From Owenia fusiformis (taxonomy: Eukaryota; Annelida; Polychaeta; Sabellida; Oweniidae): a DNA stretch of 64,000 bases. Location of the stretch: assembly GCA_903813345.2 (NCBI GenBank), contig CAIIXF020000009.1, positions 19,369,759 to 19,433,758 on the forward strand, written 5' to 3'. The translations under genes were made by a program, and so were the position numbers. Below the pieces are notes generated by a model. It saw only the letters and a program-made list of their open reading frames with translations. It made no database searches and was not told the DNA's origin. Of the stretch, positions 10,834-22,119 are shown one piece after another; the first letter of the stretch is position 1; each line of letters opens with the position of its first letter.

Positions 10834-12415
10834 CATAGGAGACAGGTTACCTGAAAAGGAAGATAGATATCATTATCAAGGACTGAAACTGAGGCAAGTC
10901 TACCCTGGCTGAAATCAGCTCTGAAATAACAATTACTGCATGTCAAGCCGTCATTCAATGCTGATTTTGTAGAAAACAGATCTGTCCATCCTTCTACATG
11001 TGAGTTTTTCCCATAAAGATGCTTGATTAAGTAGAAATTCATCAAATTATACCCCTAGAATATCAAAGTTCAACTGTACATCAATCGCGTGAGGAAAAAA
11101 AACAAATCCATTCTTCACCTTCTGTTCACAAACCCTTCTTCTTCTTCTTGGAAAAGTTGTCCCTCATTTGACTAACAGCAAATGTGTATGTTTATGCAGC
11201 AATATATGTTAGTTTAGAAAATGATTAATTACAATCTTACCTGTACTTCACAGAAACATCCTAAGTATGAAAATATTTCACTAAAAATACATGCTTCCAT
11301 TTTGTCACATGTTCATAATAATTTACATATTGACCATGTGATGTTGACAGGGAGTGTAAACGCACCTAGCGTACAGGAAATATGTTATGATATTTATTAA
11401 GAAATTAGGTATGGTAATCATTATTACTTATTGTTTTAAGCCCCCAACCCACTTCACAAAGTTCATGAAGTACCAAGGAAAGACCAAATATTAAATAAAT
11501 TAGAAAAATTTGAATTTCCAAAAAAATCAAGTGGGCGATAATAGAGCCTCTGAAACATGGCAAAAGTGACATATTTTGTAATTTTCAATGCACTCCCGAT
11601 AATTATCTATCATTGTGTGCTTTCCACACCATATCAAACTTATATTATCTAAAAATAATGTATGTAATAAGTTAATGAAGGAAAAATTTAATGTTTCAGA
11701 GACTCTATTATCGCCCACTTGATTTTTTGGGAAATTCAAATTTTTCTAATTTATTTAATATTTGGTCTTTCCTTGGTACTTCATGAACTTTGTGAAGTGG
11801 GTTGGGGGCTTAATACAATAAGTAATAATGATTACCATACCTAATTTCTTAATAAATATCATTACATATTTCCTGTACGCTAGGTGCGTTTACACTCCCT
11901 GTCAACATCACATGGTCAATATGTAAATTATTATGAACATGTGACAAAATGGAAGCATGTATTTTTAGTGAAATATTTTCATACTTAGGATGTTTCTGTG
12001 AAGTACAGGTAAGATTGTAATTAATCATTTTCTAAACTAACATATATTGCTGCATAAACATACACATTTGCTGTTAGTCAAATGAGGGACAACTTTTCCA
12101 AGAAGAAGAAGAAGGGTTTGTGAACAGAAGGTGAAGAATGGATTTGTTTTTTTTCCTCACGCGATTGATGTACAGTTGAACTTTGATATTCTAGGGGTAT
12201 AATTTGATGAATTTCTACTTAATCAAGCATCTTTATGGGAAAAACTCACATGTAGAAGGATGGACAGATCTGTTTTCTACAAAATCAGCATTGAATGACG
12301 GCTTGACATGCAGTAATTGTTATTTCAGAGCTGATTTCAGCCAGGGTAGACTTGCCTCAGTTTCAGTCCTTGATAATGATATCTATCTTCCTTTTCAGGT
12401 AACCTGTCTCCTATG
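10834..12415. repeat. Near-perfect palindrome: 725-bp arms, 132-bp spacer
   Basis: Arm 10834-11558 is the reverse complement of 11691-12415 with no net insertion or deletion; every pair sums to 23249. I spotted only about four mismatches. The outer 550 bp of each arm is the module also found singly at 464-966. The same 70-odd-residue reading frame therefore occurs once per arm on opposite strands. The right arm ends 44 bp before the transposase ATG, so it may contribute promoter or leader sequence. Confidence 0.95.
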
Positions 12416-12459
12416 GTTTTTCGCTAAAATAAGTGAGTAAGTGACACGAACTTTTCAAG

Positions 12460-14220
12460 ATGGCTCGCGCAAATGATTTGCATGAACTATTCATGGGTGA
12501 GGATAGCGATGACGAGTTTTTAGGCTTCGTGGAGGCTGATATTCAGCACGATTTTGCTGATTTCGAGTCGGACTTAAGTGAAAGTGAAACTGAATCTAGT
12601 GAAAGTGATTCAGATTCAGATGAAGGTGGGGCTATTGGGGGTCGTAGGCCCATACCTACCGCATATTATCATCCGTGGCTAAAAGACTTTGAAGAGACAG
12701 TAGGCCCTAGAGATATGCCAGATGATTTGGATGAAACAAAGGTGTTTTGTTTGTTCATGAATGATGCAGTTATCATGGATATATTTGTTAGACAGACTAA
12801 TTTGTATGCTCAACAATTCATTGATAGTCATCCCAATCTACCAACTTACTCTCGTGCGCGTAACTGGAAGGAAGTAGAACTTCTCGAGATGAAGGCATTT
12901 TTAGCTATTATTTTACTTATGGGGGTTGACAAGCGATCATCCTACCAACTATATTGGAGTACAGACAATCTCATTGAGATGAAAGGATTCAGGAATATTA
13001 TGTCAAGAGATCGTTTTCTATCAATACTCATGTTTTTCCACCTGAATGACAACACCCAGGCTTTACCACGAGATCACGTAAATCACGATCGAGCCTTCAA
13101 GGTACGACCATTGATCGAAGCTCTTGTACAATTGTGGCAAAAACACTTTGTATGTAGTAAAGAAACTTCCATTGATGAATTTATGATACGTTTCAAAGGT
13201 CATACGTCACTCTTACAATACATGCCTGCAAAGCCTAATAAATGGGGAATCAAAGCATGGGGACTAGTTGATGCTCCCAGTGGCTACATGTGGAATTGGA
13301 GTCTGTATTTGGGGAAGGATGCAGGGGCAAGAGCCCGTCCAGATGATACCCCAGTCAGCCAGCATGTTGTGGTATCCTTGGCTACCCCATTGAGAAATCT
13401 TGGACACATATGTTTTATGGATAATTTCTTCAGCTCACCCGCAACATTCAAAGCATTAGAGGATATTCAAATTGGTGCCTGTGGAACCCTCTGTTGTAAT
13501 CGCCGTGGTGTACCAGACGTCATAAAAAATGCCAAGCCTAAATCGGGAGAGCCTGCTGTCACAGAACGGGATGGCAACACGCTGTACATTTCTTGGTTCG
13601 ACAAGAAGAATGTATCTCTAATGACATCTGTCCATTCAGCCATAACATATCGCAAACAAGTACGATCCAAAAGACATGATGGAAATTTCCGGGAAGTGGA
13701 TAAACCGGTAGCAATGCAGCAATATTCTATGAATATGGGTGGCATAGATCGTGCAGACAAAGCAATGACTTACTATATGATGCTACACAGATGTTCTAAG
13801 TGGTGGAAGAAGGTTTTTTTCTATCTTCTGGAGATTTGTTTCTGCAACAGTCTTATCATCTGGAGGCACCTGCATCCACGTACGCGAGTTGAGGCTGAGC
13901 AATTTAGACTGTCAATAGTACATGGCCTACTCAGTGGATATCAGCGCCCTCAACCCCTTGGACATGGTCGCGCAGCAACCAATCCTCCTGACCGCCTTAT
14001 AGGTGGGGATCACTTCCCATGTCTCAATCCCAAGAGAGTCGCAAGTGGAAAAAGAAGCAATCCAGACTGTATCGTTTGCTCTGATAGGACCCGTAAACGC
14101 CACCAAACTTCATACATGTGCCGAAAATGTGACCGACCAATGTGTCCTGTCCCCTGTTTCGAGCGGTACCATACGATGCTAAACTTCACCGTACCTTGTA
14201 CACCAGACCTCCACTTATAA
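12460..14220 (+). CDS. piggyBac transposase (PGBD4-like)
   Basis: A single 586-residue frame with no stops. Residues 1-60 are acidic and Ser-rich (MGEDSDDEF, ESETESSESDSDSD). A DDE_Tnp_1_7 catalytic core follows. Its expected aspartates are visible: D239 (SIDEFMIRFKGH), D321 (CFMDNFFSSP) and D430/D433 (GGIDRAD). The C-terminus carries the cysteine-rich zinc-binding domain, C537-X2-C540, C554-X2-C557, C562, C566 and H571. All parts needed for cut-and-paste transposition at TTAA sites appear present, so it may be or recently have been active. The ATG at 12460 is the first in frame after the palindrome. A polyadenylation signal AATAAA lies at 14407-14412. Domestication as a host gene is less likely, because the element ends are intact. 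Confidence 0.93.
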   Translation: MARANDLHELFMGEDSDDEFLGFVEADIQHDFADFESDLSESETESSESDSDSDEGGAIGGRRPIPTAYYHPWLKDFEETVGPRDMPDDLDETKVFCLFMNDAVIMDIFVRQTNLYAQQFIDSHPNLPTYSRARNWKEVELLEMKAFLAIILLMGVDKRSSYQLYWSTDNLIEMKGFRNIMSRDRFLSILMFFHLNDNTQALPRDHVNHDRAFKVRPLIEALVQLWQKHFVCSKETSIDEFMIRFKGHTSLLQYMPAKPNKWGIKAWGLVDAPSGYMWNWSLYLGKDAGARARPDDTPVSQHVVVSLATPLRNLGHICFMDNFFSSPATFKALEDIQIGACGTLCCNRRGVPDVIKNAKPKSGEPAVTERDGNTLYISWFDKKNVSLMTSVHSAITYRKQVRSKRHDGNFREVDKPVAMQQYSMNMGGIDRADKAMTYYMMLHRCSKWWKKVFFYLLEICFCNSLIIWRHLHPRTRVEAEQFRLSIVHGLLSGYQRPQPLGHGRAATNPPDRLIGGDHFPCLNPKRVASGKRSNPDCIVCSDRTRKRHQTSYMCRKCDRPMCPVPCFERYHTMLNFTVPCTPDLHL

Positions 14221-14406
14221 GACACTACTAGGCTAGTCAAATTACTGCATATTTACATTCATTGTTGATGATCTATGGTAATGTATCACTGTAAATTTGC
14301 ATAAAATTTTCAGCTGATTTTCCATCTCTGAATTATCATTTATGAAATGGTAAATCCAATCTAAAATGTAAGCGCATAAGCACCTATCAAACAATGAAAA
14401 ACATAA

Positions 14407-14412
14407 AATAAA
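14407..14412 (+). terminator. Candidate polyadenylation signal of piggyBac transposase
   Basis: AATAAA, 187 bp after the stop codon and inside the element. Confidence 0.45.
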
Positions 14413-14839
14413 CAAAACAAGCATGTTTTTATATTTTTATTCAAATGATAATTTTATATTTTACATTGGTATATAGTAAAACATGTAAAAGTAGCAAATT
14501 GTAGCAACTCAACACATAACTATACACTTAACGGATAGTAACTGAATTGTGATTTCGAGCAAAAATGATTTCTTTACATTTGAATAATCTAAACAAAGGT
14601 TGTATACATGGTATATACAAAACAAGCATATTTTTGAACTACTCTAATACTGCAATGTGTGAAAATTTCAGCCTATTTGGTCTATTTGTTTTCAAGATAT
14701 GACAATTTGAAGTCAACTGTCGCATTTTCTACTGAAAATCCGAAATTAAGCCAGATGCAGGGGAAAAAGCCGCGATAATAAGGCAGCATGGTAAAGGTTA
14801 AAAGTTGCATAGGACGTTGCTATGCACAACAGCGCACCA

Positions 14840-14877
14840 AGCGGAGGAATAATTATGACGCGAAATTCCCGTGTGTG
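14840..14877 (-). repeat. Right terminal inverted repeat of piggyBac-type element
   Basis: Complement of 10002-10039 with one mismatch. The 620 bp between the transposase stop and this repeat are non-coding. Confidence 0.85.
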
Positions 14878-14881
14878 ACTA

Positions 14882-16226
14882 CAGAGTGTCCAATAAATAA
14901 GGTGAAAGATATTGTAACTTTCTTAATATTGCACCAATCTTGATGAAATTTTCAGAGTTTGTAGCCCAAACCTTTTTACCTTTATTCTGTGAATTTAAAG
15001 TGTCTTCTATTTGATTGGCCAGAGTTGTAGCAACCGAAACAACAAAAAGGCGGGGCAAGTTTGTTTACGTCACAACTTTCCAAAACATATCTATTCTTTC
15101 TGATAGCTTTATTCATACTCCCAGGTCTATTACTACCACAAATACAATATAAAAACAGTCCTAAAGTCTAATTGTTATGAAAATAAGCTATTCAACATAA
15201 TGTCATTGGGTGCAAGGTCTCGGGAATATGGAGGGTTTGCAAGTAGGGGTAGCCCCTGTGCCCTAATAGGTTCACTAGTGAGCATAGCTGTGTGTGAACT
15301 CAGATCACATGTCTCAGCAAGACTTCAGTAAATGGGCAAGAATGGGTTTGAAAGTGTGTTTAGAGAGTGGGTGAATAGGCATAAGAAGTGTATAGCTAAG
15401 ATGGACATTATGTTGAATAGCTTATTTATATAACGATGGGACTTTGGGACTGTTTTTATATTGTATTTGTGATAGTAATAGACCTGGGAGTATGAATAAA
15501 GCTATCAGAAAGAATAAATATGTTTTGGAAAGTTGTGACGTAAACAAACTTGCCCCACCATTTTGTTGTTTCGGTTGCTATAGCAACCACAACTCTGGCC
15601 AATCAAATAGAAGATGCTTTAAATTCACAAAATAAAGGTAAGTAGGTATGGGCTACAAACTCTGAAAATTTCATCAAGATTGGTGCAATATTAAAGGGAC
15701 AAAGTGCTGAAATGAAGTCTCGATCACTTTTGATCTTCATAGTATTTCCAATAGATAAATAAGTACCTGATCTTTTGTTTGACACCAAAAATAGCTCAAA
15801 CAGACCACATCAGACTTGACACTAGATCATGAAAAAATATTTTTGATCTATCAGTTTATATGTGTCAAGTTTTTAGCAATGCCATAGAAAGATGGCATTG
15901 TTGTTTGCATTGATTATCTATTCATTTTTGATAGGATTTTCAAGCATACGCCATCTTTTAATCCAAGAGTTATTTAAAACATACTTTTTGTGAAAAGTGG
16001 TAATTCACTTTTTTCAATCTCTGAACTTCAAATGCCGTTTTCTATGCGAATAATTTTTTTTTCACTTCAGTATTATCCCAAATTAATGTTTTTATCATAT
16101 TTGTATTTGATTGACTGTGTGAGTGACATGTCTCAAATAATATTTTGCACTTTTTTGTTCAAAAATAGGCGCATTGCCTGTTTAAAAGGGTTACAATATC
16201 TTTCACCTTATTTATTGGACACCCTG
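14882..16226. mobile_element. TA-flanked foldback element with CAGGGTGTCC-type ends
   Basis: The left end CAGAGTGTCCAATAAATAAG and the right end (complement CAGGGTGTCCAATAAATAAG) are followed inward by GTGAAAGATATTGTAAC on both sides. TA flanks both ends (14880-14881, 16227-16228). Inside, about 14933-15205 and 15405-15692 form a second, longer inverted pair. No transposase is visible. It probably belongs to a TA-targeting superfamily. Confidence 0.75.
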
Positions 16227-16275
16227 TATATGCAAGGGCATTCCTTCTAAGAACTTCATTATGTTATAGCCTTAT

Positions 16276-16413
16276 GACTGGGTCACATTTGCTGCGATTC
16301 ATCGACCATTGCCTGACTGATTGAGTATTTTGTTCCTAACTGAATACAATTTTGAACAAAACACTCAATGGGGTGGGCGCTAGTCGATGAATCGGAGCAA
16401 ATGTGACCCAGGC
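16276..16413. mobile_element. Short foldback MITE
   Basis: The ends match as inverted repeats of about 30 bp (GGGTCACATTTGCT, GATTCATCGAC) around a 75-bp centre. Confidence 0.65.
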
Positions 16414-17120
16414 ATTATGCTAACCATGATCCCCTGTAATGTGTTTTTTGTCTTTACCTTTTAAGGTAAAGTTAAAGTTAATCAAAAGTACAAAAAAATG
16501 GCAGCCATTTTTTTTGATTATGTCACAAGATTTTGTGTTCTGTTTTCCTTATATCTGTGAATGCATTTCTTGACTAAAGAGACATGTCAAAGAAAACTTC
16601 ACATTTAAACGCATTTTTAATTTTAACGTTACCTTATGAACGCTTGCTTGAAGCTCTCTTATTACACAGCCACATTGCTACCGTTCTGTACATAATACTA
16701 TGTCAAAAACGTTTATTTGTTCAAATGAGAAAAGAAATAAAACTGGAAAGGATCCTTTCAGTTGAAACAGCCATCTTGTTTTCCTTTATAAAATAAGAAG
16801 GTAACAACATCAGATGTTTAAAAAATGAAAGATCCCATGATTTTGATGAAAGCATGCAATATCTCAAAAAGAACAGTGTTTTTGTCAATTCCAACTAATG
16901 AACTATTCTCTCATAGATTTTTAAATTGGCATTTAAATTTATTTGTCTCCCACTTTGATTTGTTTCCAAGTACAAAATGTTCCATATATGCAACTCAAGT
17001 AAGGACATTATTATTGTATGCATGTGCACACTAATATGTGACAGCAAACATGTATGCTATAGGTGAATGCACCTACAGGTATATCATAAGTAAGATTATA
17101 AGTAAGAACCAGTATAAGAA

Positions 17121-17337
17121 CCAGGCCTGCCAAAAAATCAAAGCAAATGCGTGACACATACCCAATTGCCGTGAACAATTTTTTGTGTTCTCCGGAAATG
17201 TTTTTGCTTGCCAATAATTAAAAAAGATGCGTAATTTGCGTGACTTACTCTGTCAAGCAAAAAAATGACGAGACTTCAATTACTTCAGAAAATGCGTGAC
17301 AGATATGCAAATTGAGGGACAGTTGTCAGGCCTGAAG
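17121..17337. mobile_element. Diverged short relative of the 979-1488 element
   Basis: It shares AATGCGTGAC, TTTTTGCTTG, TCAGAAAATGCGTGACA and GGGACAGTTGTCAGGCCTGAA with 1230-1485 in the same order and strand. The left end (CCAGGCCTGCCAA) is eroded. The sequence between 16414 and 17120 shows no gene. Confidence 0.6.
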
Positions 17338-17349
17338 AATGTATATTAC

Positions 17350-17549
17350 ATTGGAGGATCCAGAGTCTGGAAATTTTTTTGAAAATTCAAGGATCTTTTG
17401 TTGATAATTTGGCCCAAAACATCTCAAAAGGCCAAATCATGTCCTAAAAGGCCTATTTTTGAGGCCCTACAAAATTTTGGGGCCCTATAAAATTTTCTGG
17501 GACCACAAAAAGGGGGGGGGGCATGCGCCCCAACTGGATCTGCCAGTGC
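17350..17549 (-). mobile_element. Short DNA element, GGATCC/poly-G end type
   Basis: The ends resemble those of 19079-19417 in the opposite orientation, with GGATCT next to CCAGTG and a 10-G run close by. A 5-bp ATTAC is present on both flanks (17345-17349, 17550-17554). GGGGCCC-like words fill the interior. No coding capacity. Confidence 0.5.
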
Positions 17550-17554
17550 ATTAC

Positions 17555-18536
17555 AAGCAATGGCACACACATGTATACATTGTATGTGAGGGCACACTTG
17601 TTTATAACAATGATATAAATAGGCTTTCTAGGGAATTGCATTTCCCTGATTTCTGAGAAAAATGTGATTCGACACTCTTTGTAATTATTACTAATTTCTA
17701 AGTATATCATGATGTATTATATTGCCTACCTACCTATTGGTAACATTTCATTGTATTAAAAAAGAATCTATGAGAAATAACCAAGGAATAGAATAAGCAG
17801 ACAAATTGTCATGCACTGACAAAGGATAAAAATATTTGAAAACCAAATCATTCAGTTCAATATATATAGATTGAGGTAGATGTGGCCAGTGTTAATTTAA
17901 GCGTGGGTGAAATTCATAGAACTTAATCAAAGAGGATTGTCACCTTTGGTTGAGGCTCGTATTCTGCCCTTAAAGGGTAACGATAAGCTTCCCATATAAA
18001 AACAATATGGCAGCTCTAGATGTGCATGTACTGGCATCAGTCTATTTTGAAGAATTTTGAGGAGTTTTACAAATTCCAGTTTATTGAAATCGTCTTGAAG
18101 ATAAAATTATTCGTCAGAAAGTTTACAATAAACTTTGTGAGAGTGAATTATCCATGGGATGCATAAGCATCAGCCAATATAAATGGCTCTGGTTCTACCA
18201 TATAAATCCTCATGCAAATTCAAATGACCTTGTTTCATTTACAGTATTTCATAAGACCATGTGTTGTTCTAATACGCGATTTTTCCCATCAAACACAAAT
18301 AAAAAATCCTGAAACCACACCAATAAAATGTGAAATTGATTTGTCAATAGAAAAATCTTGCTTTGATAAATCCGTGACGATCTATATTTATACATGTGGC
18401 ACATAAACAAACAGGCAGAGGTCATTACATAGTGATTTCATCCTGCTTTCCTTGAGTGTTATTCCGGGTTCATGCCTTTTATACTAAACTGTGAGCAACA
18501 CTGCAAATGAGTGTTTGCTAACCTCCCTATCACACC
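17555..18536. other. Non-coding spacer
   Basis: No gene, RNA or clear repeat recognised. The short open frames here have no family resemblance. Confidence 0.45.
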
Positions 18537-18971
18537 AAACTAGTTCTTACCCGTTCTTGCAAGTCCTACGAAAATGTCGTAAAACGGGCTCAATCTGGCT
18601 GCGGTCGGGATATATGTCTAAAATAATTAGCTACTTCGTTCATAAACGTTCTTCAATACGTCCATCTCATTCGCAGTTCGTTCAGGTCGCACCACGTCGG
18701 TGTGCAACGTAGTATAAACAGACCGTAGAACGTTGTAGCTACGTTCATTCAGTTCGCACACAGTTTAAAACCGATTCGGCAACATTTTGACGATCACCAG
18801 AAAATTTTGAGCATGCTCTAAGTGCTGGAGGACCTACTCGTTCTAGTAGTTTCATGAAGTTTGTAAACGATTCCCAAACGGTTCTTAGTAGGTTCTTAGT
18901 ACGTCAAATCCGTTCGTGCAAAGTTTAAGCCCGTTTTCGAGAATGTAGTGAGAACTAGTTTTGTGTGATAG
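18537..18971. mobile_element. Non-autonomous element, CTATCACAC ends
   Basis: Inverted ends CTATCACACCAAACTAGTTC (18537) and GAACTAGTTTTGTGTGATAG (ending 18971), flanked by CCT/AGG-like bases. The interior repeats ACGTTC and CGTAGT-like words and has a higher GC content than its surroundings. No coding capacity. Confidence 0.7.
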
Positions 18972-19078
18972 TAGGGTAAACGATATGCATTACCCTTTAA
19001 ATGGATGTGGATAAAGCCTTTCTATGTGCAACAGTAATATATTTTATAATTTTGAGTGATATCAATTTGAATCAAGTG

Positions 19079-19417
19079 CAGTGGCGGATCCGGGGGGGGG
19101 GGGGGGGGCCCATGGGGCCAGGGCTCCCCCCCCTAAGTTGGGCCCAGAAAAAACAAAAATTGGGCCCAAAGAATTTTGGGCCAAAAAAGGCCTTAAAGCA
19201 CCAAAAAGTGGGCCTTCTTGGTCATTACTAGGCCTTCTAAGGCCTTATTTTTTAATATCAGGCCATATTTTGAAGAAAATGGGCCTCAAATTTTCAAAAT
19301 TTGGGCCCACTTTTCAGTTTTAGGGGCCCAAAAGTTTTTTCCGCGCTATCACGGACATTTTTTTCTCTGACCAAGAATTTGGGCCCCACCCCTTGTTGGT
19401 TCCTGGATCCGCCACTG
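19079..19417. mobile_element. 339-bp element, CAGTGGCGGATCC ends, 5-bp target duplication
   Basis: Ends CAGTGGCGGATCC (19079) and GGATCCGCCACTG (ending 19417) are perfect inverted repeats. AAGTG lies directly on both flanks (19074-19078, 19418-19422). The interior has a 17-G run and many GGGCC/GGCCC words. The 5-bp duplication and CAG...CTG ends suggest a hAT5-like non-autonomous element, by inference. Confidence 0.8.
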
Positions 19418-20070
19418 AAGTGGATGTCAATATTAGCATTTATGTGCCCTACCAAAAGCAAATCAGTGTGTTTTTTTCATAACTGAGTTCTTAACTTAAC
19501 GAACATGATCTGTGACTTCACTCTTACGTATGTATCTGAAAATTATGATTTTTCATTTTTTTAATTACCCAGATGCGAGTAGGTTATTACCATTTTCACC
19601 AGGTGGCTGATTTAGGGTAAATAACATTGGCAGAGTATAAGAAAGTTCCCTAATAAATAGAGATTATCCTATATGAGGTTCAGGATATTGGGATTATCCC
19701 GAAGCCAATATAATATATCTGCCCGAGGGCCGTAGGTCCCAAGGGTAGATATATTATATTGGCCAAGGGATAATCCAAATATCCTGAACCGACTATAGGA
19801 TGATCTGTTTATCCCATACCAATCACATTGTTCAATTGGCCAAAGTTCAGAAACTTTGCAACCAACCGTGGAACTATTTTAAAATATTCATGTCCAGTTT
19901 TGTATTCTTGTCCGTAGCCAGATTTTCCTGTTCAAATCTTTGATTATTAACGGGGCATACTGCTCCTTCCCTTCTATTAAGCATTAAACAGATCGCGTTT
20001 TTCTCCATTGTTGTTAACAGTATGCGAACGTTACAAAAAAGAACCAATACGGGAACAGCGATTATGACGT

Positions 20071-20099
20071 AGCGGGCAGATATACTATATCTGCCCGCT
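20071..20099. repeat. Perfect 29-bp palindrome
   Basis: AGCGGGCAGATATA and its exact complement around a single central base, followed by a partial third copy at about 20137. The words match those of the foldback families at 19.7 and 55.6 kb. Confidence 0.8.
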
Positions 20100-20348
20100 C
20101 GGAGCGGGACGTAAAGCTATATCTGCCCGCTGATGAAAATATAAGTTTTTACAAACCGGCTTTATGTACCCGTAACACGTCCAAGTATGGGATAAACATG
20201 AATATTCACCGGTTTTAGTGGTTCAATCTTTTGGTATCTGATAGTTATACAAATTAAAATATGTTCAGTAAAAGAAAATATCATCTGTCCAATATAAGAA
20301 AAGATATTACACTTTTTGTGATTTTATAACATGGGATCTCCCCGACCT

Positions 20349-20990
20349 AGATTTTTTTTTTTTTTTTTTCTATTAAAATATTTATTCACAAAAATAAAAC
20401 AAACATATTTACAAAACATATCAAGTATTTAGTTTTGAAATAATATTATCAATTGCATGGTTAAAAATACCCGTTGACATATGATCCAATAATCCTTTAT
20501 AAAATATGATACTTGATTTAACTTTTAACTGTAAATTACAATTTAAAAGTGATTGTTCATCTTCAGAGTTTTTTGACCATTCCGAATGGATTGTTTTTGC
20601 AGTAATTGCTATGATTAAATTTTTTATTACAGATACATTATTATTTTCACTAAATCCTAAAACAATATGTTTCCATTTTATGTTCAAATTTAAACTGGTT
20701 CCTATAGTATTCCATATGTCGACAGATTTCTTGCACTCATACAGCATATGTTCCATGGTGTGATTTTTATTACAGTGTACACATTTTGAAATAACTTGTC
20801 TGTTCCATTTATTAACAATATAACCACAAGGAAGACAATTATTTACAATTTTAAAATTCAGTTCTGCTAAATATTTACATGGCATTTTCAAAATCTTCTG
20901 ATTATATACCTGTATACATCTTTATAAAATTCACAATCACTAGGTGTTTTAAATTGCCTACTCCAAAAAGCTTCAGTATAATTTCGTTTT
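20349..20990 (-). pseudogene. LINE retrotransposon 3' end, C-terminal zinc-finger region
   Basis: On the minus strand an open frame (20891 to 20421) encodes a 156-residue tail with CVHC...HTMEHMLYEC. This is the Cys/His pattern of the zf-RVT domain that ends many non-LTR retrotransposon ORF2 proteins. After its stop come AATAAA-like sequence and an 18-A tail (20351-20369 on the + strand as T), as expected for a reverse-transcribed 3' end. Upstream ORF2 sequence is lost or displaced, so the copy is dead. Confidence 0.7.
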
Positions 20991-21479
20991 CTTATTTTGT
21001 TAATTAAAATATTATAAAACAACTTTGACTTTTTGTTAATAACCCAGATGCGAGTAGAAATAATCTTGATTTACGTCATTAAAAATGCAAAATTCAGTCA
21101 AAGTAATATCATATTTGAAATCTACATGTAAAATTACATCTAGAAATGTGGTTTTAAAAAGTGTTTATCAACTTTGAAAAATTAATTTTCTTTGAAAATG
21201 TGACTTCTAGCTCGGGGAGATTCCCCATAGACCCCATGCTATAAAATCACAAAAAATGAAATATCTTTTCTTTTAGTGGACAGATAATATTTTGCTTTAC
21301 TGGACATACTTTCATTAGTATAAGTATCAGACGCATAAGGGTTATATGAAAATTGAGCCACTTAAATTGATAATATTCAAGTTTAGGGGAACTTTCTTAT
21401 ATACCTGCCATGTTAATTGACCCGAATCAGCCACCTGGTGGTGAAACTGGTTACTACCTACTCGCATTTGGGTAATTAT

Positions 21480-21720
21480 ATAATGGTACTTATTGTTAGC
21501 AAGGATGTTATATTTATATTGTATATTTGTAAAGTTTGCATACAGTGTATCAACAGTATTTGTTATACTTCTCATTATATTTCGAATGACTGAATATTCA
21601 TAAAACCAATTTTTTTGTCTTTAAGACGGTTAAATACATAGTGTTCTGATAAAATATTTCCATTTTCATCAAAGAAATCTTTCACATATATGAAGCCTAC
21701 TTTTACCCAGTTTTTAAAAA
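21480..21720 (-). pseudogene. LINE ORF2 fragment, displaced upstream part
   Basis: Translated on the minus strand, 21717-21580 reads WVKVGFIYVKDFFDENGNIL then LSEHYVFNRLKDKKIGF, the pattern of the segment that precedes the zf-RVT region in LINE ORF2. A stop and frameshift follow near 21580. It is probably the same LINE copy as 20349-20990, split by the insertion at 21041-21478. Confidence 0.55.
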
Positions 21721-22119
21721 GAATGACCTTATCTTTCCATTTAAAGTTAAATGTTATTTTAATTACATGTAGATTTCAAATATGAATTTTGAATTTTTAC
21801 TGACAAAAATCAAGATTATTATAACTTGTCTATTCTGGTACAGAATTTCTTTATCCTAGTATACACCAATCCGTCTGAAAATTAATTACAGACAAATTAT
21901 AATGTTTTTTAAATCAATATATTTTCATTGTACAAAAAATAGATTATGATGACATTTATATTTTTTATATTTCGACAAAAATAATGCAGATTATCTTTTA
22001 CAAAATAAGAATTAAGAAAGGATTTAACTACTCTTTTTTAAGTTTATGTTTTATTTATTTTATAATACTTAATCAACAAATAAATACAGGACCTACAATG
22101 AAGCATTATTGGTTACAAT

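Larger units (their letters stand above)
10002..14877 (+). mobile_element. piggyBac-type DNA transposon, probably complete
   Basis: Inverted repeats of 38 bp with one mismatch (10002-10039 and 14840-14877; core GGGAATTTCGCGTCATAA) bracket an intact piggyBac transposase. The 4.9 kb is long for piggyBac because a 1.58-kb palindrome lies between the left end and the transposase. The usual TTAA target duplication is not visible at these ends: left flank is ATAC, right flank is ACTA. Either the ends are slightly misplaced or the flanks have decayed. Immediately beyond the right end, at 14882, another element begins. Confidence 0.75.
19562..21478. mobile_element. Nested foldback complex, ACCCAGATGCGAGTAG ends
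   Basis: AATTACCCAGATGCGAGTAG at 19562 is matched inverted at 21459-21478. The following 40 bp (CCAGGTGGCTGATT) are also mirrored. Parts of 20210-20348 recur inverted at about 21205-21345. A third copy of the end sequence faces inward at 21041. LINE-derived sequence with its tail at about 20350 lies inside, so the complex is at least two insertions deep. A related palindromic block (TATATTATATTGGCC) at 19655-19810 also occurs at 55610-55700. Confidence 0.6.

Noticed and set aside
12204-12440. 78-residue frame duplicated at 10812-11045 on the other strand
   Set aside because: Lies within the palindrome arms; identity reflects the inverted duplication. No family resemblance, so not called a gene.
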